This document shows, piece after piece, positions 10,981 through 22,789 of a DNA stretch of 64,000 bases. Where the stretch lies: positions 52,786,001-52,850,000 of the forward strand of contig NC_057835.1 in the NCBI RefSeq assembly GCF_910594005.1, in the 5' to 3' direction. Source of the DNA: Cervus elaphus. Taxonomy: Eukaryota; Chordata; Mammalia; Artiodactyla; Cervidae. Position numbers and translations under genes: made by a program. The notes beneath the pieces are model-generated. The model had not been told where the DNA came from and made no database searches. It saw only the letters and a program-made list of their open reading frames with translations. Numbering within the stretch: the stretch's first letter is position 1; the number at the start of each line of letters is the position of its first letter.

Positions 10981-11921
10981 TGATTCAGTTGCTAAGTCAT
11001 GTCTGACTCTGCAATCCCCATGGACTGCAGCACACCCGACACCACTGCCCTCCAATATCTTTCAGGGTTTGCTCAAATTCATGTCCAGTAAGTCATTAAT
11101 GCTATCTAACCACTTCATCCTCTGCTACCCCCTTCTTCTCCTGCCTTCAATCTTTCCCAGAATTAGGGTCCTTTTCGATGAGTAGCTTTTTCGCATCAGG
11201 TGGCTAATGTATTGGAGCTCAGATTCAGCATCAATTCTTCCCGTGAATATTTAGGATTGATTTCCTTTAGGATTGACTGGTTTGATATCCTTGCAGTCTA
11301 AGGGACTCTCAAGAGTCTTCTCCATGACTTGCATACAGCTTTCTCAGAAGACAGGTAAGGTGGCCTGTTACTCTTATCACTTCAAGAATTTTCCACAGTT
11401 TATTGTGATCCACACAGTCAAAGGCTTTAGCGTAGTCACTGAAGCAGAAGTATATGTTTATCTGGAATTCCCTTGCTTTCTCCACAATCCAATGAATGTT
11501 GGGAATTTAATTTCCAGGGTTTTTTTTGCCTTCTCTAAACCCAGTTTGAATATCTGGAAGTTCTTGGTTCACAGACTGATGAAGCCTAGCTTGAAGGATT
11601 TTGAGCATAATCTTACTTGTATGCAAAATGAGCACAATTATATGATAGTTGGAACATTTTTTGGCATTGCCCTTCTTTGGGTTGGAATGAAAATTGACCT
11701 TTTCCAGTCCTGTGGCCACTGCTGAGTTTTCCAAATTTGCTGGCATATTTAGTGCAGCACTTTCACAGCATCATCTTTTAGGATTTGAAATAATTCAGCT
11801 GGAATTCCATAACCTCCATTAGCTTTGTTCATACTAATGCTTCCTAAGTCCCACTTCACACTCCAGGATGTCTGGTGAGTGATCACACCATCGTGTTATC
11901 CAGGTCATTAAGACCCTTTTT
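10981..11921 (-). mobile_element. BovB, internally deleted copy
   Basis: Antisense BovB from a degraded 3' end ('GATTCAGTTGCTAAGTCATG') through the ORF2 C-terminus to 'AGAGTCTTCTCCATGAC', then a jump to 'TGCATACAGCTTTCTCAG', which belongs several hundred bases further 5' in BovB. It continues through the RT palm to 'GTGATCACACCATCG'. The missing part would include the catalytic YADD box, so this copy cannot encode an active enzyme. Confidence 0.9.
11507..11746 (-). pseudogene. BovB ORF2 reverse transcriptase fragment
   Basis: This 79-codon antisense frame contains KKGNAKKCSNYHIIVLILHT and LKILQARLHQSVNQELPD, which belong to the N-terminal RT fingers/palm of RTE-type ORF2. The initiating Met is arbitrary. 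The flanking parts of the ORF are in other frames and the catalytic box is deleted. Confidence 0.8.
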
Positions 11922-12389
11922 TGTACATGACAAGGTAAACGGTAGTCTAGGAGAACAGAAATATTTTGAACTTATCTCAGGTGAACACTGTATTGAAAAG
12001 TTGCAAGACTCTCTCCCCTCATTGAGTGCAAAGGCATTTGAACAAAGCCCTGTCTTCTATCCCTGCCCTGTAACAACAAGTTGATGTCACTACCCTCGTC
12101 ACAGTAACTATTGATAGAGACTTGTCTTTCAGCTCTGTCCTGCAATCAGGTGGGAACACCATTCCTAATACCATAAAGACTGGGAGAAGAGACCAGTCAT
12201 CTACTCACATCCTGCAGTAATGAGTCGGCTCTGTCCTTCCCCCATAAGTCACTGCAGATACAGAGGTGGTAGGCAGAGCTCTGTTCACCTTTGTTTCCCT
12301 GAAAAAATGAGGCACTACAATTTTTTCCCCAACAAAAAATGGAGGAGTGGGAGAATTCCAGGGGAAATGAAATTAAAGACAAGGATATT
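11922..12389. other. Unassigned, slightly GC-richer stretch
   Basis: It is less AT-rich than its surroundings and carries two short frames (69 codons from 11875 on plus, 61 codons at 12197-12382 on minus) with no motif. It may be an old repeat or unique sequence. Confidence 0.4.
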
Positions 12390-12926
12390 TTAAGTCTTCA
12401 GGTCAAGTTCTGGGCATACTCTCAGAATAATCCACACATGAAAGCAAAGAGAAACAAAATAGCAAAACATTTGATAACTGAATGAAAGGAATCCCACTTG
12501 GGTTCTGATTAGCCTCTAGGTAGCACACATTTGAAAGAGATCAGAACAGTACTTCAAAGGTCTTGAAAACTAAGTTGACTTTTCAACCACATCCCACTAA
12601 CTAGGTTAGGTGGTATGTTTTGAACTTTAACATGCCAAATATCAGGGAAAAAAAGAGATTCAAATGTGAGTGAGACTCTTTTGTTAATGACATAACACTC
12701 AAAATGTCCAAGATACAACCCCAAACTACCCTTTACTACAAGAATCAAGAAAATCTAAATTATGAAAGAAATGTAATTAATAGATGTCAATACTGAGATG
12801 ACACAGATGTAGGGGTTATTTAACAAAATGTCAAAGCATCAATCATAAAAATGTTCCATAAGTGATTACAAACACTCCTGAGATAAATGAATAAACATTT
12901 AATATTTCAGAAATTAAATAGAAGAT
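12390..12926 (+). mobile_element. Old L1M, 5' UTR/ORF1-proximal part (left half)
   Basis: The text near 12787-12926 ('CAATACTGAGATGACACAGA', then 'TCATAAAAATGTTCCATAAG', 'AATAGAAGATGAAAGAACCA') follows the 5' part of an ancient L1M element in sense orientation. The match resumes at 15850, exactly after a younger L1 copy, so one old element was split by an insertion. The left border is approximate. Confidence 0.6.
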
Positions 12927-13128
12927 GAAAGAACCAGGGATGCAATGATTCTTCAATATATGCAAATCAATCAATGTTATATACTACATTAACAAATTAA
13001 AGAATAAAAACTGTATGATCATCTCAATAGATTTAGAAAGAGCTTTTGATGAAGTTCAACACACATTTATGATAAAGACTCTCCAGAAAGTGGACCTTTA
13101 GGAAACTTGCTTCATCAAAATAAAGGCC

Positions 13129-13461
13129 ATGTACCACAAACCTACAGTTAACATCATACTCTATGGTGAAAAACTGAAAACATTTCCTCTAAGATCAGGA
13201 ACAAGACAAGGAAGTTCACTCTCACCATTCCTTTTCAACGTAGTTTTGCAAGTCCTAGCAACAGCAATCAGAGACGATAAAGAAATAAAAGGAATCCAGA
13301 TTGAAAAAGAAGTAAAATTGTCACTGTTTGGAGATGACATAGTATTCATAGAAAATCCTAAAAATGCTACTAGAGAACTGCTAAAACTCATCAATGAATT
13401 TGGTAGAGTTGCAGGATACAAAATTACTACACAGAAATATCTTGCAATCCCTATACACTAA
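13129..13461 (+). pseudogene. L1 ORF2 reverse transcriptase fragment
   Basis: A 110-codon frame spans part of the L1 RT palm: GTRQGSSLSPFLFN, then KGIQIEKEVKLSLFGDDIVF. The catalytic box reads F-G-D-D where L1 normally has F-A-D-D, so both aspartates are kept but the second residue is changed. The rest of ORF2 is broken upstream and downstream. The start Met is internal and not a real initiation site. Confidence 0.85.
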
Positions 13462-14411
13462 CAATAAAATATCAGGCAAAAAAATTAAGGAAACAATCCT
13501 ATTTATCATCACAACAAAAAAAAAATGCAATACCTAGGAATAAACCTACCTAAGGAGGCAACATACTTGTACTCAGAAAACTGTAAGACCCTGATGAAAG
13601 TAATAAAAGACGGCACAAACAGATGAAGAGATACACCCTGTTCTTGGATTAGAAGAATTAATATTGTGAAAATGACTCTACTACTCAAAGCAATCTACGG
13701 ATTCAGTGCAATCCCTGTCAAATTATCAAAGCATTTTTCACAGAACCAAAACAATTTAAAAAATTACATTTTGTATGGAAACACAAAAGACACTGAATAG
13801 CAAAGTAATCTTGAGAAAGAAGAATGGAGCTGGAGGATCAGGCGATCTGAATTCAGGCTATAGTGCAAAACAACAATAATCAAAACAGTATGGTAGTGGT
13901 ACAAAAACAGAAATGTAGATCAATGAAACACGATAAAGTCCAGAGAGAAACCCATGCACCTATAGCCACTCAATCTGTGACAAAGGAGGCAAGAATACAT
14001 AATGGAGAAAAGACAGTTTCTTCAATAATTGGTGCTGGAAAAACTGGAGAGCCACATGTAAAATAATTTAATTAAAACACTTACTAACATCATACATAAA
14101 ATAAACTCAAAATGGATTAAAGACCTAAATGTAAGGCCAGATGCTATAAAACACTTAGAGGAAAATAAAGGCAAAACACTCTGACATAAACCACAGCAAG
14201 ATATTTTTCAATCCACTGCTTATAGTAAAATAATAATAAATAAATGGGACCTAATTAAAAGCTTTTGCAAACCAAAGGTAACCATTAAAAAAAAAAAAAA
14301 AGAAAAGGCAACATTCAGAATGGGGGAAAACACTTGCAAATGAAGCAAATGACAAGGGTTCAATCTCTAAAATATACACACTGCTCATGCAGCTCAATAC
14401 CAAAACAGCAA

Positions 14412-14608
14412 AAGTGAAAGTGAAGTTGCTCAGGCATGTCTGACTCTTTGGGACCCCATGGGCTGTAGCCTATCAGGCTTCTCTGTCCATGGGATTTCTC
14501 AGGCAAGAATATTTACTGGAGAGGGTTGCTGTTTCTTTCTCCAGGAGATTTCCCAAGCCAGGGATTCAACCCAGGTCTCCCACATTGTAGGCAGATTCTT
14601 TACTGTCT
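14412..14608 (-). mobile_element. Bov-tA SINE inside L1
   Basis: Antisense element from 'AAGTGAAAGTGAAGTTGCTC' through the 'GCAAGAATATTTACTGGAG' body (two extra bases relative to the usual form) to a degraded head 'GCAGATTCTTTACTGTCT'. L1 homology continues on both sides. Confidence 0.92.
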
Positions 14609-15192
14609 ACAACCCAGTTAAAAAATGGGCAGAAGACCATGGACAAAAAAGGGAACCCTCCCATACTGCTGGTGGGAATGTAAATTGGTACAACCACTAT
14701 GAAGAACAGCATGAAGTTACTTTAAAAAACTAAAAATAGAGCTATCATATGACCCAGCATTCCTACTCCTAGGCATATAACTGAAGAAAACCATAATTTG
14801 AAAGGATTCATGCACCCTGATGTTCATTACAGCACTATATACAATAGCCAGGACATGGAATAAACCTAAATGTCCAATAGCAGAGGAATGGATAAAGAAG
14901 ATATGGTATATTTATACAATGGAATATTACTCAGTCATTAAAAGTAACAAAATAATGTCATTTGTAGAGGCGTGGATAGACCTAGAAACTGTCATACTAA
15001 GTGAAACAAATCAAAAAAATAAAAACAAATATTGTGTAATATCAATTATATGTGGAATCTAGAGAAATAACACAGATGAACTTATTGGCAATGTAGAAAC
15101 ATAGTCACATATGTAGAAAGCAAACTTATGGGTACCAAGTGGGGAAAGGAGGTGGGAAGAATTGGGAGATTGGGACTGACATACATATACTG

Positions 15193-15390
15193 AAGTGAAA
15201 GTCACTCAGTTGTGTCTGGCTCTTTGCAAGCCCATGCACTATACAGATACAGTCCATGGAATACTCCAGGACAGAATACTGGAGTGGGTAGCCATTCCCT
15301 TCTCCAGGGGATCTTCCCAACCAAGGGATCGAACCCAGGTTTCCCACATTGCAGGCAGATTCTTTACCATCTGAGGCCACCAGGGAAGCC
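15193..15390 (-). mobile_element. Bov-tA SINE inside L1 3' UTR
   Basis: Antisense: 'GAAGTGAAAGTCACTCAGTT', body with 'CAGAATACTGGAGTGGGTAG', reversed B box GGGATCGAACCC and head GAGGCCACCAGGGAAGCC. It is followed by a TA/CA microsatellite that probably arose from the L1 3' UTR. Confidence 0.94.
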
Positions 15391-15446
15391 TATATATACA
15401 TACATACATATATATACATATATATATGTGTGTGTGTATATGTATA
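15391..15446. repeat. (TATACA)n/(TA)n/(TG)n microsatellite
   Basis: An alternating purine-pyrimidine tract of mixed ATAC, TA and TG units lies between two oppositely oriented SINEs. Confidence 0.9.
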
Positions 15447-15460
15447 CTATGAATAAAAAG

Positions 15461-15615
15461 CAGTTCAATCCCTGGGTCTGGAAGATTCTCTGGAGGAGGG
15501 CATGGCAACCCACTCCAGCATTCTTGCCTGGAGAATCCCCATGGACAGAGGAGCCTGGTGGGCTACAGTCCTTGGAGTCACAAAGAGTGGGACACAACTA
15601 AGCAACTAAGCACAC
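15461..15615 (+). mobile_element. Bov-tA SINE lacking the tRNA head
   Basis: It begins at the B-box-like 'GTTCAATCCCTGGGTCTGG' and runs to 'ACAACTAAGCAACTAAGCAC', so it is 5'-truncated. It lies in the opposite orientation to the SINE at 15193 and only 70 bp away. L1 3' UTR resumes at 15617. Confidence 0.9.
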
Positions 15616-15849
15616 GTTTAAAATAGACAACTAATGAGAACCTACTATATAGCAGAGGGAACTCTATTTAAAGTTCTCTGGTGACCTAAATGGAAATGAA
15701 ACCTTAGCAAGAGTAGATATATGTATACATATAATTGATTCAACTTGCTGTAGAGCAAAAACTAACACAACATTGTAAAGCAACTGTATTCCAATAAAAA
15801 TAAATAAATAGATAGATAAATAAATTTGAATTAAAAAAAGAAAGAACCA

Positions 15850-16040
15850 ATGCAAATTTAAAACTGAAAAATAGAACAGCCAAAATTTGAAAACTCATTG
15901 GATAAACTCAGTAGCAGAAGGGAGTTGAGAGAGGAAATAACTAGGGAACTTAAAAACAGATCAATGGATTTTACTATGTCTGAGAAACAGTAAAGAAATA
16001 AATAGCCTCAGTGCCACTCTTAGGATAATAACAAAAGAAA
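15850..16040 (+). mobile_element. Old L1M (right half)
   Basis: It continues the element at 12390-12926: 'ATGCAAATTTAAAACTGAAA', 'AAACTCATTGGATAAACTCA', 'AGCCTCAGTGCCACTCTTAG'. This stretch is upstream of or within ORF1 of the old L1M and shows no open frame. Confidence 0.6.
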
Positions 16041-16345
16041 CTCTATTTTATTGCTTTTATTTGAATTCCTTGTTTTCCCCTCCTATGACTCTTCTTTTTG
16101 TTTTGAACATAATCATCAAAAATAGTAGATCTTTATCTAACATACTCTTTCCCTATTTCCATGGTTATTGATTATCATTATTTTTAAAATCTCTTTTAGT
16201 AGTCAATGACTCTTGTCTTTTTGAAATTATGTTTCATAGTTGAAAGCAAAAATTGCCTGATGTCATTCTCCAAATTCTCCAATTCTCCAAAATCTCCAAA
16301 TAGTAGCATAGTAATTACTACAACTGTATCATTAAAAAATAATGT
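16041..16345. other. Unassigned T-rich stretch
   Basis: No feature recognised. A small internal repetition of 'CTCCAAATTCTCCAATTCTC' type is visible at 16266-16300. Confidence 0.5.
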
Positions 16346-16560
16346 GGGCTTCCCTGGTTGATTCAGATAGTAAAGACTCTGCCTGCAATGCAGGAAACTG
16401 GGGTTCAATCCCTGGGTTGGGAAGATCCCCTGGAGAAAGAAATACCAATCTATCCCAGTATTCCTGCCTGGAAAATCCCATGAACAGAGGAGTCTGGCAG
16501 GCTACAGTCCATGGGGTCACAAAGAGTCAGACACTACTGAGCAACTAACATTTTCACTTT
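16346..16560 (+). mobile_element. Bov-tA SINE
   Basis: Head GGGCTTCCCTGGTTGATTCA, B box GGTTCAATCCC, complete body, and 'AGCAACTAACATTTTCACTT' at the 3' end. The frames on both strands here are SINE-derived. Confidence 0.94.
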
Positions 16561-16688
16561 CCTATCATAAAATAGAGAATATAAAAGGACAAAAATGTAT
16601 TAACATACATACTTTCCTTTAAAATTGGTCAGTGTTGATACTAGAGAATGGTAATAAGCTACATACGTAGGTTGTGATCCCCAACGTG

Positions 16689-16905
16689 GCAGTGGTTAGC
16701 AAACTATTGCTCTTGCACAAAAACCTGACCATCCTCTATCTGTTTTACATAAAGTTTGATTGATGCAAAACAGTGTCCATTTATTATGTATTGTTTATGC
16801 CATTTTTTTGCTATACTTGCAGAATAGACTAGGTACAACAGTGACCATATATCTCACAAAGCTTATATTATTTAATATCAGATCCTTTACAGAAAATATA
16901 CCATT
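16689..16905. mobile_element. hAT-type DNA transposon fossil (Charlie-like)
   Basis: The left end 'AGTGGTTAGCAAACTATTGC' and the right end 'CCTTTACAGAAAATATACC', with an internal 'CATAAAGTTTGATTGATGCA' segment in the right order, match a common non-autonomous mammalian hAT element. Strand is not assigned. It is non-coding and ancient. Confidence 0.55.
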
Positions 16906-16924
16906 ACTAAAGCAATCCCTAAAA

Positions 16925-17905
16925 TCTTATGAAAACTGAATAATACAAGCAACAAAACAAAAATAAATAAGTAGGAATACATCAAACTAAAAAGCTCTCG
17001 TCAGCAAAGGAAACAGTCAACAGAGTGAAAAGACAGCCCACAGAATGGGAGAAACTATCTCTAAGCCAAAATTCAAAGAAAGGTTAGTCTCCAAAATATA
17101 TAAGGAAGTCAAACAACTTAGTTGCAAAAAAACTAATAACCAAAATAAAAAGTGAGCTAAGTACATGAAAAAGCATTTCTCCTAAGAAGACATACAAATG
17201 GCCTATATGTAAATGAAAAGATGCTCAACATCACTAATCATCAAGGAAACGCAAATTAAAACTATGATGAGATATAACCTCAAACCAGTCAGGAAGGCTA
17301 TTGACAATGACAACAACAACAAAAGACACGTGTTGGCAAGGATATAGAGAAATCGGACCTCTTGCACAAAGTAGGAGTAAATGTAGAGTGGTACAGCCAC
17401 AATGGAGAAAGCAAGGAAGTTCTTTAAAACATTAAAAACAGAACTAGGATATGATCCAGCATTCCCATATCATATCTGAGTATATATTCTAAAGTATTAA
17501 AATCAGGATCTCAGAGAGAGATTAGAACTCGAGTGTTTACTGCAGCAATTTTCACAACAGCCAAGATGTGGAAACAACTTACTTGTCTATGTATGAATGA
17601 ATTAAGAAAATATGGAATATACATACTGTGGAACACTACTCAGACTTAAAAAGGACTTCTGTCATAGGTGGCAAAATGAATGAGCCTGGAGAAAATTATT
17701 CTAAGTGAAGTAAGTCAGTTACCAAAAGACCAACACTGCGTGATACTACCCGTTTAAGGTATCAAAAGTAGCCAAATCACTAGAGCTCCAGAGATCTACC
17801 GTATAACTTTATGCCTATAGTCAACAACAGTACATTGTGCACTTGATTTTGTTAAGAGGAAATATCTCATGCTAAGTGCTTTTGTGAAGATAAAACAAAA
17901 TTTGA
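16925..17905 (+). mobile_element. L1 ORF2 3' part plus 3' UTR
   Basis: L1 landmarks in order: 'AAAGACAGCCCACAGAATGG' near 17032, 'ATGCTCAACATCACTAATCA' near 17221, 'ACAGCCAAGATGTGGAAACA' near 17557, then a 3' UTR with 'TACATTGTGCACTTGATTTT' near 17831. Frame is broken throughout. The left border is approximate. Confidence 0.85.
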
Positions 17906-20764
17906 AAAATATAGATTAATCAAAATGACTACTATATGATGTCCAAATAACTCACAGGAAATGAAGAAAGAGGAAATAGTGGAATAAAAAACAACACACA
18001 AATAAAACAGAAAATAAGTAATATTATGGCAGATTAAAATGTTTTCTTTTGTTTAAGTAAATTGTTTAAATCCATTTCAATTTTATAATTTTCTTGGGAT
18101 CACCAGAACACATAGAATGTGCTCATGTATTTTACCTACATCTTAAAATTTATCTTTATGTAATTAGTCTCAGGTGAGCAATGATATTTAAATTTTATTT
18201 GACAAACTTAATTCAACAATATTTATTGAGCACTATTATTTGGTGGATAATTTGCTAGTCTTTGGAAGTTAAAATAAAGCATCTCAAGATGACTACAGTT
18301 CATATGTTAAGTGAATAACAATTTCAATGACTTTCTTGTCCAAGGGTCTATAGTAAAAGAACGGTGAAGAAAAGGCTTTAATTTCAGTGATTACTTACAT
18401 ATATACTTATCTCTTACTAAGAAACTAGCAATTATTTAATATTAAACAGCATTTAGAATACCTCCTATTATGCAGGAAACATATAAAATTGTCATTTAGT
18501 GGTACTAAAGGTCAAATAATTAATTCTGCCTGGTGGAAATAAGAAAACTTCTTTTAAGAGAGAACATTTAAAATTTTATCAGAGGAGAGGGGATTTTTAT
18601 TACAAGCAGAGTAAAACAAAAAATTGTGAAAGCAAATGAAGCAAGTGAATAGATTCAAATCACACTACTAGGAATTAGATGTAAATACACATAAGATGTT
18701 AGAAAAAGACACATATGGCTAACCGTAGTAAATGTATCAGTGGAAGAGAGATTTGAAGCAATATTTAAAGTCAATGAAAGAAAGGGAGTGGGCAAAGTAG
18801 AGGAAAAGACATTTCAAAGATAAGGTGTCATGCTTAGAAAGAGAACCAACCAAGAACTTGTATACTGGGAATGGTGGGGCAGAAAGACAAAAGAAAAAAA
18901 AAAAAAAACCAAAACATAGACCAACAAATTTGAGAGTTTTAGATGATGTCCTTCTAATCCCAAATAAATTAAACACTAGGTAACATAAAGTCCAGGTTTT
19001 ATTGGAAATTTTTTGCCATGATTTGAATTGAATAATGCAAACTCTTCAAGAAAAATGTCTCAGAGAAAATGTTTTACTTTTTCTTTTCACAAATTTAGTT
19101 CAATAAAGTAAAGTAAGTCAAAGAAAATGAAATAGAAGTAAGGGTGTATTTTAATACTCAAATTAAGACTATGCCAAGGTTAAAACATTGATTTTTAAAA
19201 GAGATTTTAAAAGTACAAGAATCAATAAGTATGGAACAGTGGGAAGACTATTTTAGACAATAGATAAAAAAGATCTACTGTCTTCTGTGATTATGTTAAA
19301 AGCAGAGACCGTGCAGAGCCCTGGGAGGTAGGGGAAAATAAAAGGAATTCAAATAAAAGCAATAAAATAATGTTGCTTTGGTGCTTATGCATGCATAATA
19401 TCTACAAGTAAGTCTGAAAATAAGAAAGCATTTACCTCTAAAATGAATCAGATATTGTTAGGAGATCTCATAGAATAACAATAATTTGGCCATGCCTCTA
19501 AATTCAGGAAGGGCAGTACTTAAGTGATCTTAGTAATCATAATTTTAAAGACTAGAAAGCATGGAAGCATTTAAAATAAAAAATTGAAATAATAAAAAAG
19601 GAGACAAGAAATGTTGGGCACAGATAAATGTAAAAGATTTCTTTTCTTACCCTAAAAACCTGACTCAAAATCCAAAAGTGAAAAAGTGGAGGAAAAGCCT
19701 TCTAGTTAAATATTCTTTTTTGTTTGTTTTGGTACATTGACATTTATTTGTCATGAATCAATTAATCAACCTAAATACAAGCTTCATTCATTCATTCATT
19801 CATTCATTCATTCATATTCACCCATTGTTTATGATCTGTGGTTTATGTGACAATTTAGATATTGAAAATACTGATAAATCTCTCATATATCATACTTCAA
19901 GATACAATATTGTCATTCATCCTGTCTAAATCCCTTGACAGACTGTTCCATCACATAATAAACTTTTCCTCTTTTTTGTGCTATTTAGTCTCTCACTATA
20001 TTTATGGAACAAGTTTAAGAACTGTAAAATGGAAAGCTTTGCATTTGAACAAACAGCTAACACGTTGAAGAACCTAATTCAGAAAGTACTAACTAATTGG
20101 CCTCTGTAAACCTGAGGTAAATGTATGGCAATTTCTGATTCTTATTCAGTAAGAAATTTTTGACAAAAATTTAGAGTGAGTATTGATGGAAAGTGATTTA
20201 ATTTTCAGATGACATATATCTTGAAGAAAGGAAGACAGAATCTAGATATAAACAGATTTTAACAGGCTGAAAACTGGTGGTGAATCTAAAATAGGAAGAC
20301 ATGACAATTTCTCCCCTTAGTTTCAAATACCTCATTGAATAAATTGTCTATAGAGGAACTGTGGCTTTGTAGTAATACACTTTAAGTTGGCTTTTTAATT
20401 AATGTGAAATAATGTAGCAGCCAAAATAACAAATGAGATCTGAAGTTATATGGATTACTAGAAATAGAACACCTAGTGTAACTTGTGAGACAACAGCATT
20501 AATTTACTACATGCCCTTTCTCCTTGATTGGAAAACAAGCACTGTAAGAGCAGAAATCTAATCACTTAATAGTAAACTCCTAATGTTTTTATGCTCATTT
20601 TTTGAAAGACAAACTCAAAGCTATAACATGAAGAAAAGAAACATTACTACCATTAAGAAATAAAAGTATACATTTTTAAATTTTGGCATATTTCCCTCAA
20701 CGCCTAATGCTTTTAACATAAATAAAATCTCATTATATATTTTTATCCTGTGCATAATACCTTT
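17906..20764. other. Long unassigned AT-rich region
   Basis: Nearly 3 kb without a recognisable ruminant repeat or gene. Near 18207 'TTCAACAATATTTATTGAGC' hints at an antisense L2/MIR tail. Two frames of 79 (18737-18976, minus) and 68 codons (19862-20068, plus) show no domain; the first is built partly on an antisense poly-A run. Confidence 0.5.
19783..19815. repeat. (CATT)n tetranucleotide microsatellite
   Basis: Eight consecutive CATT units, perfect. Confidence 0.95.
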
Positions 20765-21053
20765 CAGTTCAGTTCAGTCGTTCTGTCGTGTCCGACTCTT
20801 TGCGACCCCATGAACCACAGCACGCCAGGCCTCCCTGTCTATCACCAACTCCTGGAGTCCACCCAAACCCATGTCCACCGAGTTGGTGATGCCATCCAAC
20901 CGTCTCATCCTCTATCATCCTCTTCTCCTCCTGCCCTCAATCTTTCCCAGCATCAGGGTCTTTTCAAATGAGTCAGCTCTTCGCATCAGGTGGCCAAAGT
21001 ACTGGAGTTTCAGCTTCAACATCAGTCCTTCCAATGAACACCCAGGACTGATC
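20765..21053 (-). mobile_element. BovB 3' fragment, pentamer tail
   Basis: Antisense BovB: CAGTTCAGTTCAGTCG tail, 'GACTCTTTGCGACCCCATGA', through to 'AACACCCAGGACTGATCT' where it is 5'-truncated. It is one of the better preserved BovB ends in the window. No clear target-site duplication was found. Confidence 0.93.
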
Positions 21054-22328
21054 TAAATAACACTGCATTGGATGTTTTGGTTTCATTTATTTCCTAAAAT
21101 ATTGAAAACATTTTTGACATTTAAACTACTACTTAGTAAACATCATTGCATGATAAATAGTGACTGGATAATATTCTATGATGTGCCATAATATTGACAT
21201 TTAGCACTCCTATACTAACATGCTCTAAATTTTCTCAAGAAAATAATTGAGTCATCTTTATTTGTATTTCATTTCATTTACTTTGGTTTTATTACCAGAA
21301 AGTATCACAGAAACAAATTGTTTTAATCATTATACATATTCTCATATTTCATAATGAGGTAAAAGAAACATTACATTGATTTGCTATCCCAATCATAAGC
21401 TAGGAAAAGATCTTTCTAGTGTACAAGTAATCCCTCCAGAAGCAGACACTGAGATCAAACTTAAGATGCAAATTTTCTATTGGAAATCAGCACCTGTGAA
21501 TAGAAGAAGCTGGATGGGCAAAAGAAATCAAACTGCAAGTCATGATTGACAAAGCCTCAGCCAATATGATAGGGAGCTCTTATGTGTTGCCTGATGAAAT
21601 GACTGGACTTTTATATCTCCATCTGACATTTGTACCTCCACCTGACTTTTATACCATCTCCATTTGACTTTGAAGGAGTTGACTCTCTGCAGCTGAGGCT
21701 GGCATGAAGAAGCTGCCATCCACAGGCCATGTGCTGCCTGCCCTCCCTGCTGGTGGACATCAAGCTCTTCCTTGAAACAGAAATTGGGCAGTGCCTGTCC
21801 ATGTCTACCACATCTGGCCATCTAACTTGGTAAGGTTCTCTTAGTTGAACTTTTTTGTGTTTTGAGTTAGGACTCCTCCTTTGCAAATACCTTACTCTAT
21901 TCTTGATTGGCTGTTTTATTCCAAATTGTAGAATCTTCCAACAGGCCTACCTAAGTTACTCTCAGTTCCAGAAAGAAAATCCTATTGTGCATCCACTCAA
22001 GATTTAGAGCCAGAGCAGAAGATAGCTAGGATATTCAACATGTCATTTATTCATAAATAAATAATGTAACACTATACTGATAGTTTTCCCCCACATTAAA
22101 ACATTAGAAGAGAAATTTTTTCTTGATCCACATGATCTTGTCCTATTATCTTTGATATAATACTTACAGATTAACTAACCTAAACTGATATACGGAGATT
22201 TTTTTTCAGTCTGGATACTAGTAATATGATAACTGATATTAAACAGATACTAAAAATATACAAGTTGATTTTACAAACATTATCCTGCACTCACCAAAAG
22301 TCTCTTTAGAGGTAATAATAATAAAAAT
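21054..22328. other. Unassigned region with a GC-richer block
   Basis: Most is AT-rich. The block 21540-21860 has balanced composition and supports two overlapping antisense frames of 93 and 91 codons (21540-21821 and 21611-21886). Neither has a recognisable domain. The block may be an old LTR-like or other repeat that I cannot name. Confidence 0.4.
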
Positions 22329-22550
22329 AATATTTACTGACATTAAATATGAGCCAGACACATTATGAAGTGCTTCACATTGAGTGATTTAATATTCCTG
22401 ATAATTTTTGAATCAGGCTTTAGTAATATTATTTTCATTTTATAGTTGAAAAGATTAGAACTCAAATAGGAGCACCTTACACTTAACCAAGCACTAGATG
22501 TGTGATTTAAGCCAAAGACCTTAACCATTATACTCTTCTGTCTAGGTGAG
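22329..22550 (-). mobile_element. MIR SINE, nearly full length
   Basis: On the plus strand the order is that of reversed MIR: 'AATATTTACTGACATTAAAT', 'ATTTTCATTTTATAGTTGAA', 'TTAACCATTATACTCTTCTG' at the tRNA-derived end. It is an ancient mammalian SINE. Confidence 0.75.
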
Positions 22551-22789
22551 ACCATATATTAATGGTTATAACCCTCACTTCCCAGGTGACAAACTGACAT
22601 TTTTCAGAGGTCTTTCAGACCTTTTTGCTAAATATAGTTAATAGATAAAATATAGGCTAAATATGGTAAGTAAGTAGAAGTCTTAATAGTTGGTAGTGCA
22701 ATGAGTAAAGTTTATTAAACTAATTACTGTGATAATTATTCAAAATAAATTCATAATATTTTTATGCAATACAGCCCAGCCCCCAGCAA

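Larger units (their letters stand above)
12937..15839 (+). mobile_element. Ruminant L1, 5'-truncated, inserted in L1M
   Basis: A plus-strand L1 starting in ORF2 ('GGGATGCAATGATTCTTCAA') and running through RT, the C-terminal ORF2 region and a ruminant-type 3' UTR that ends in 'CCAATAAAAATAAATAAATA' and an A-rich tail. GAAAGAACCA at 12927-12936 and 15840-15849 forms a 10-bp duplication. About 250 bp of late ORF2 are missing near 14640. Three Bov-tA SINEs sit inside it. Stops and frameshifts make it non-coding. Confidence 0.88.

Noticed and set aside
18737..18976. 79-codon antisense frame with a phenylalanine run, resembling a signal peptide
   Set aside because: The phenylalanines come from an A-run on the plus strand at 18893-18908. 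No further coding evidence.
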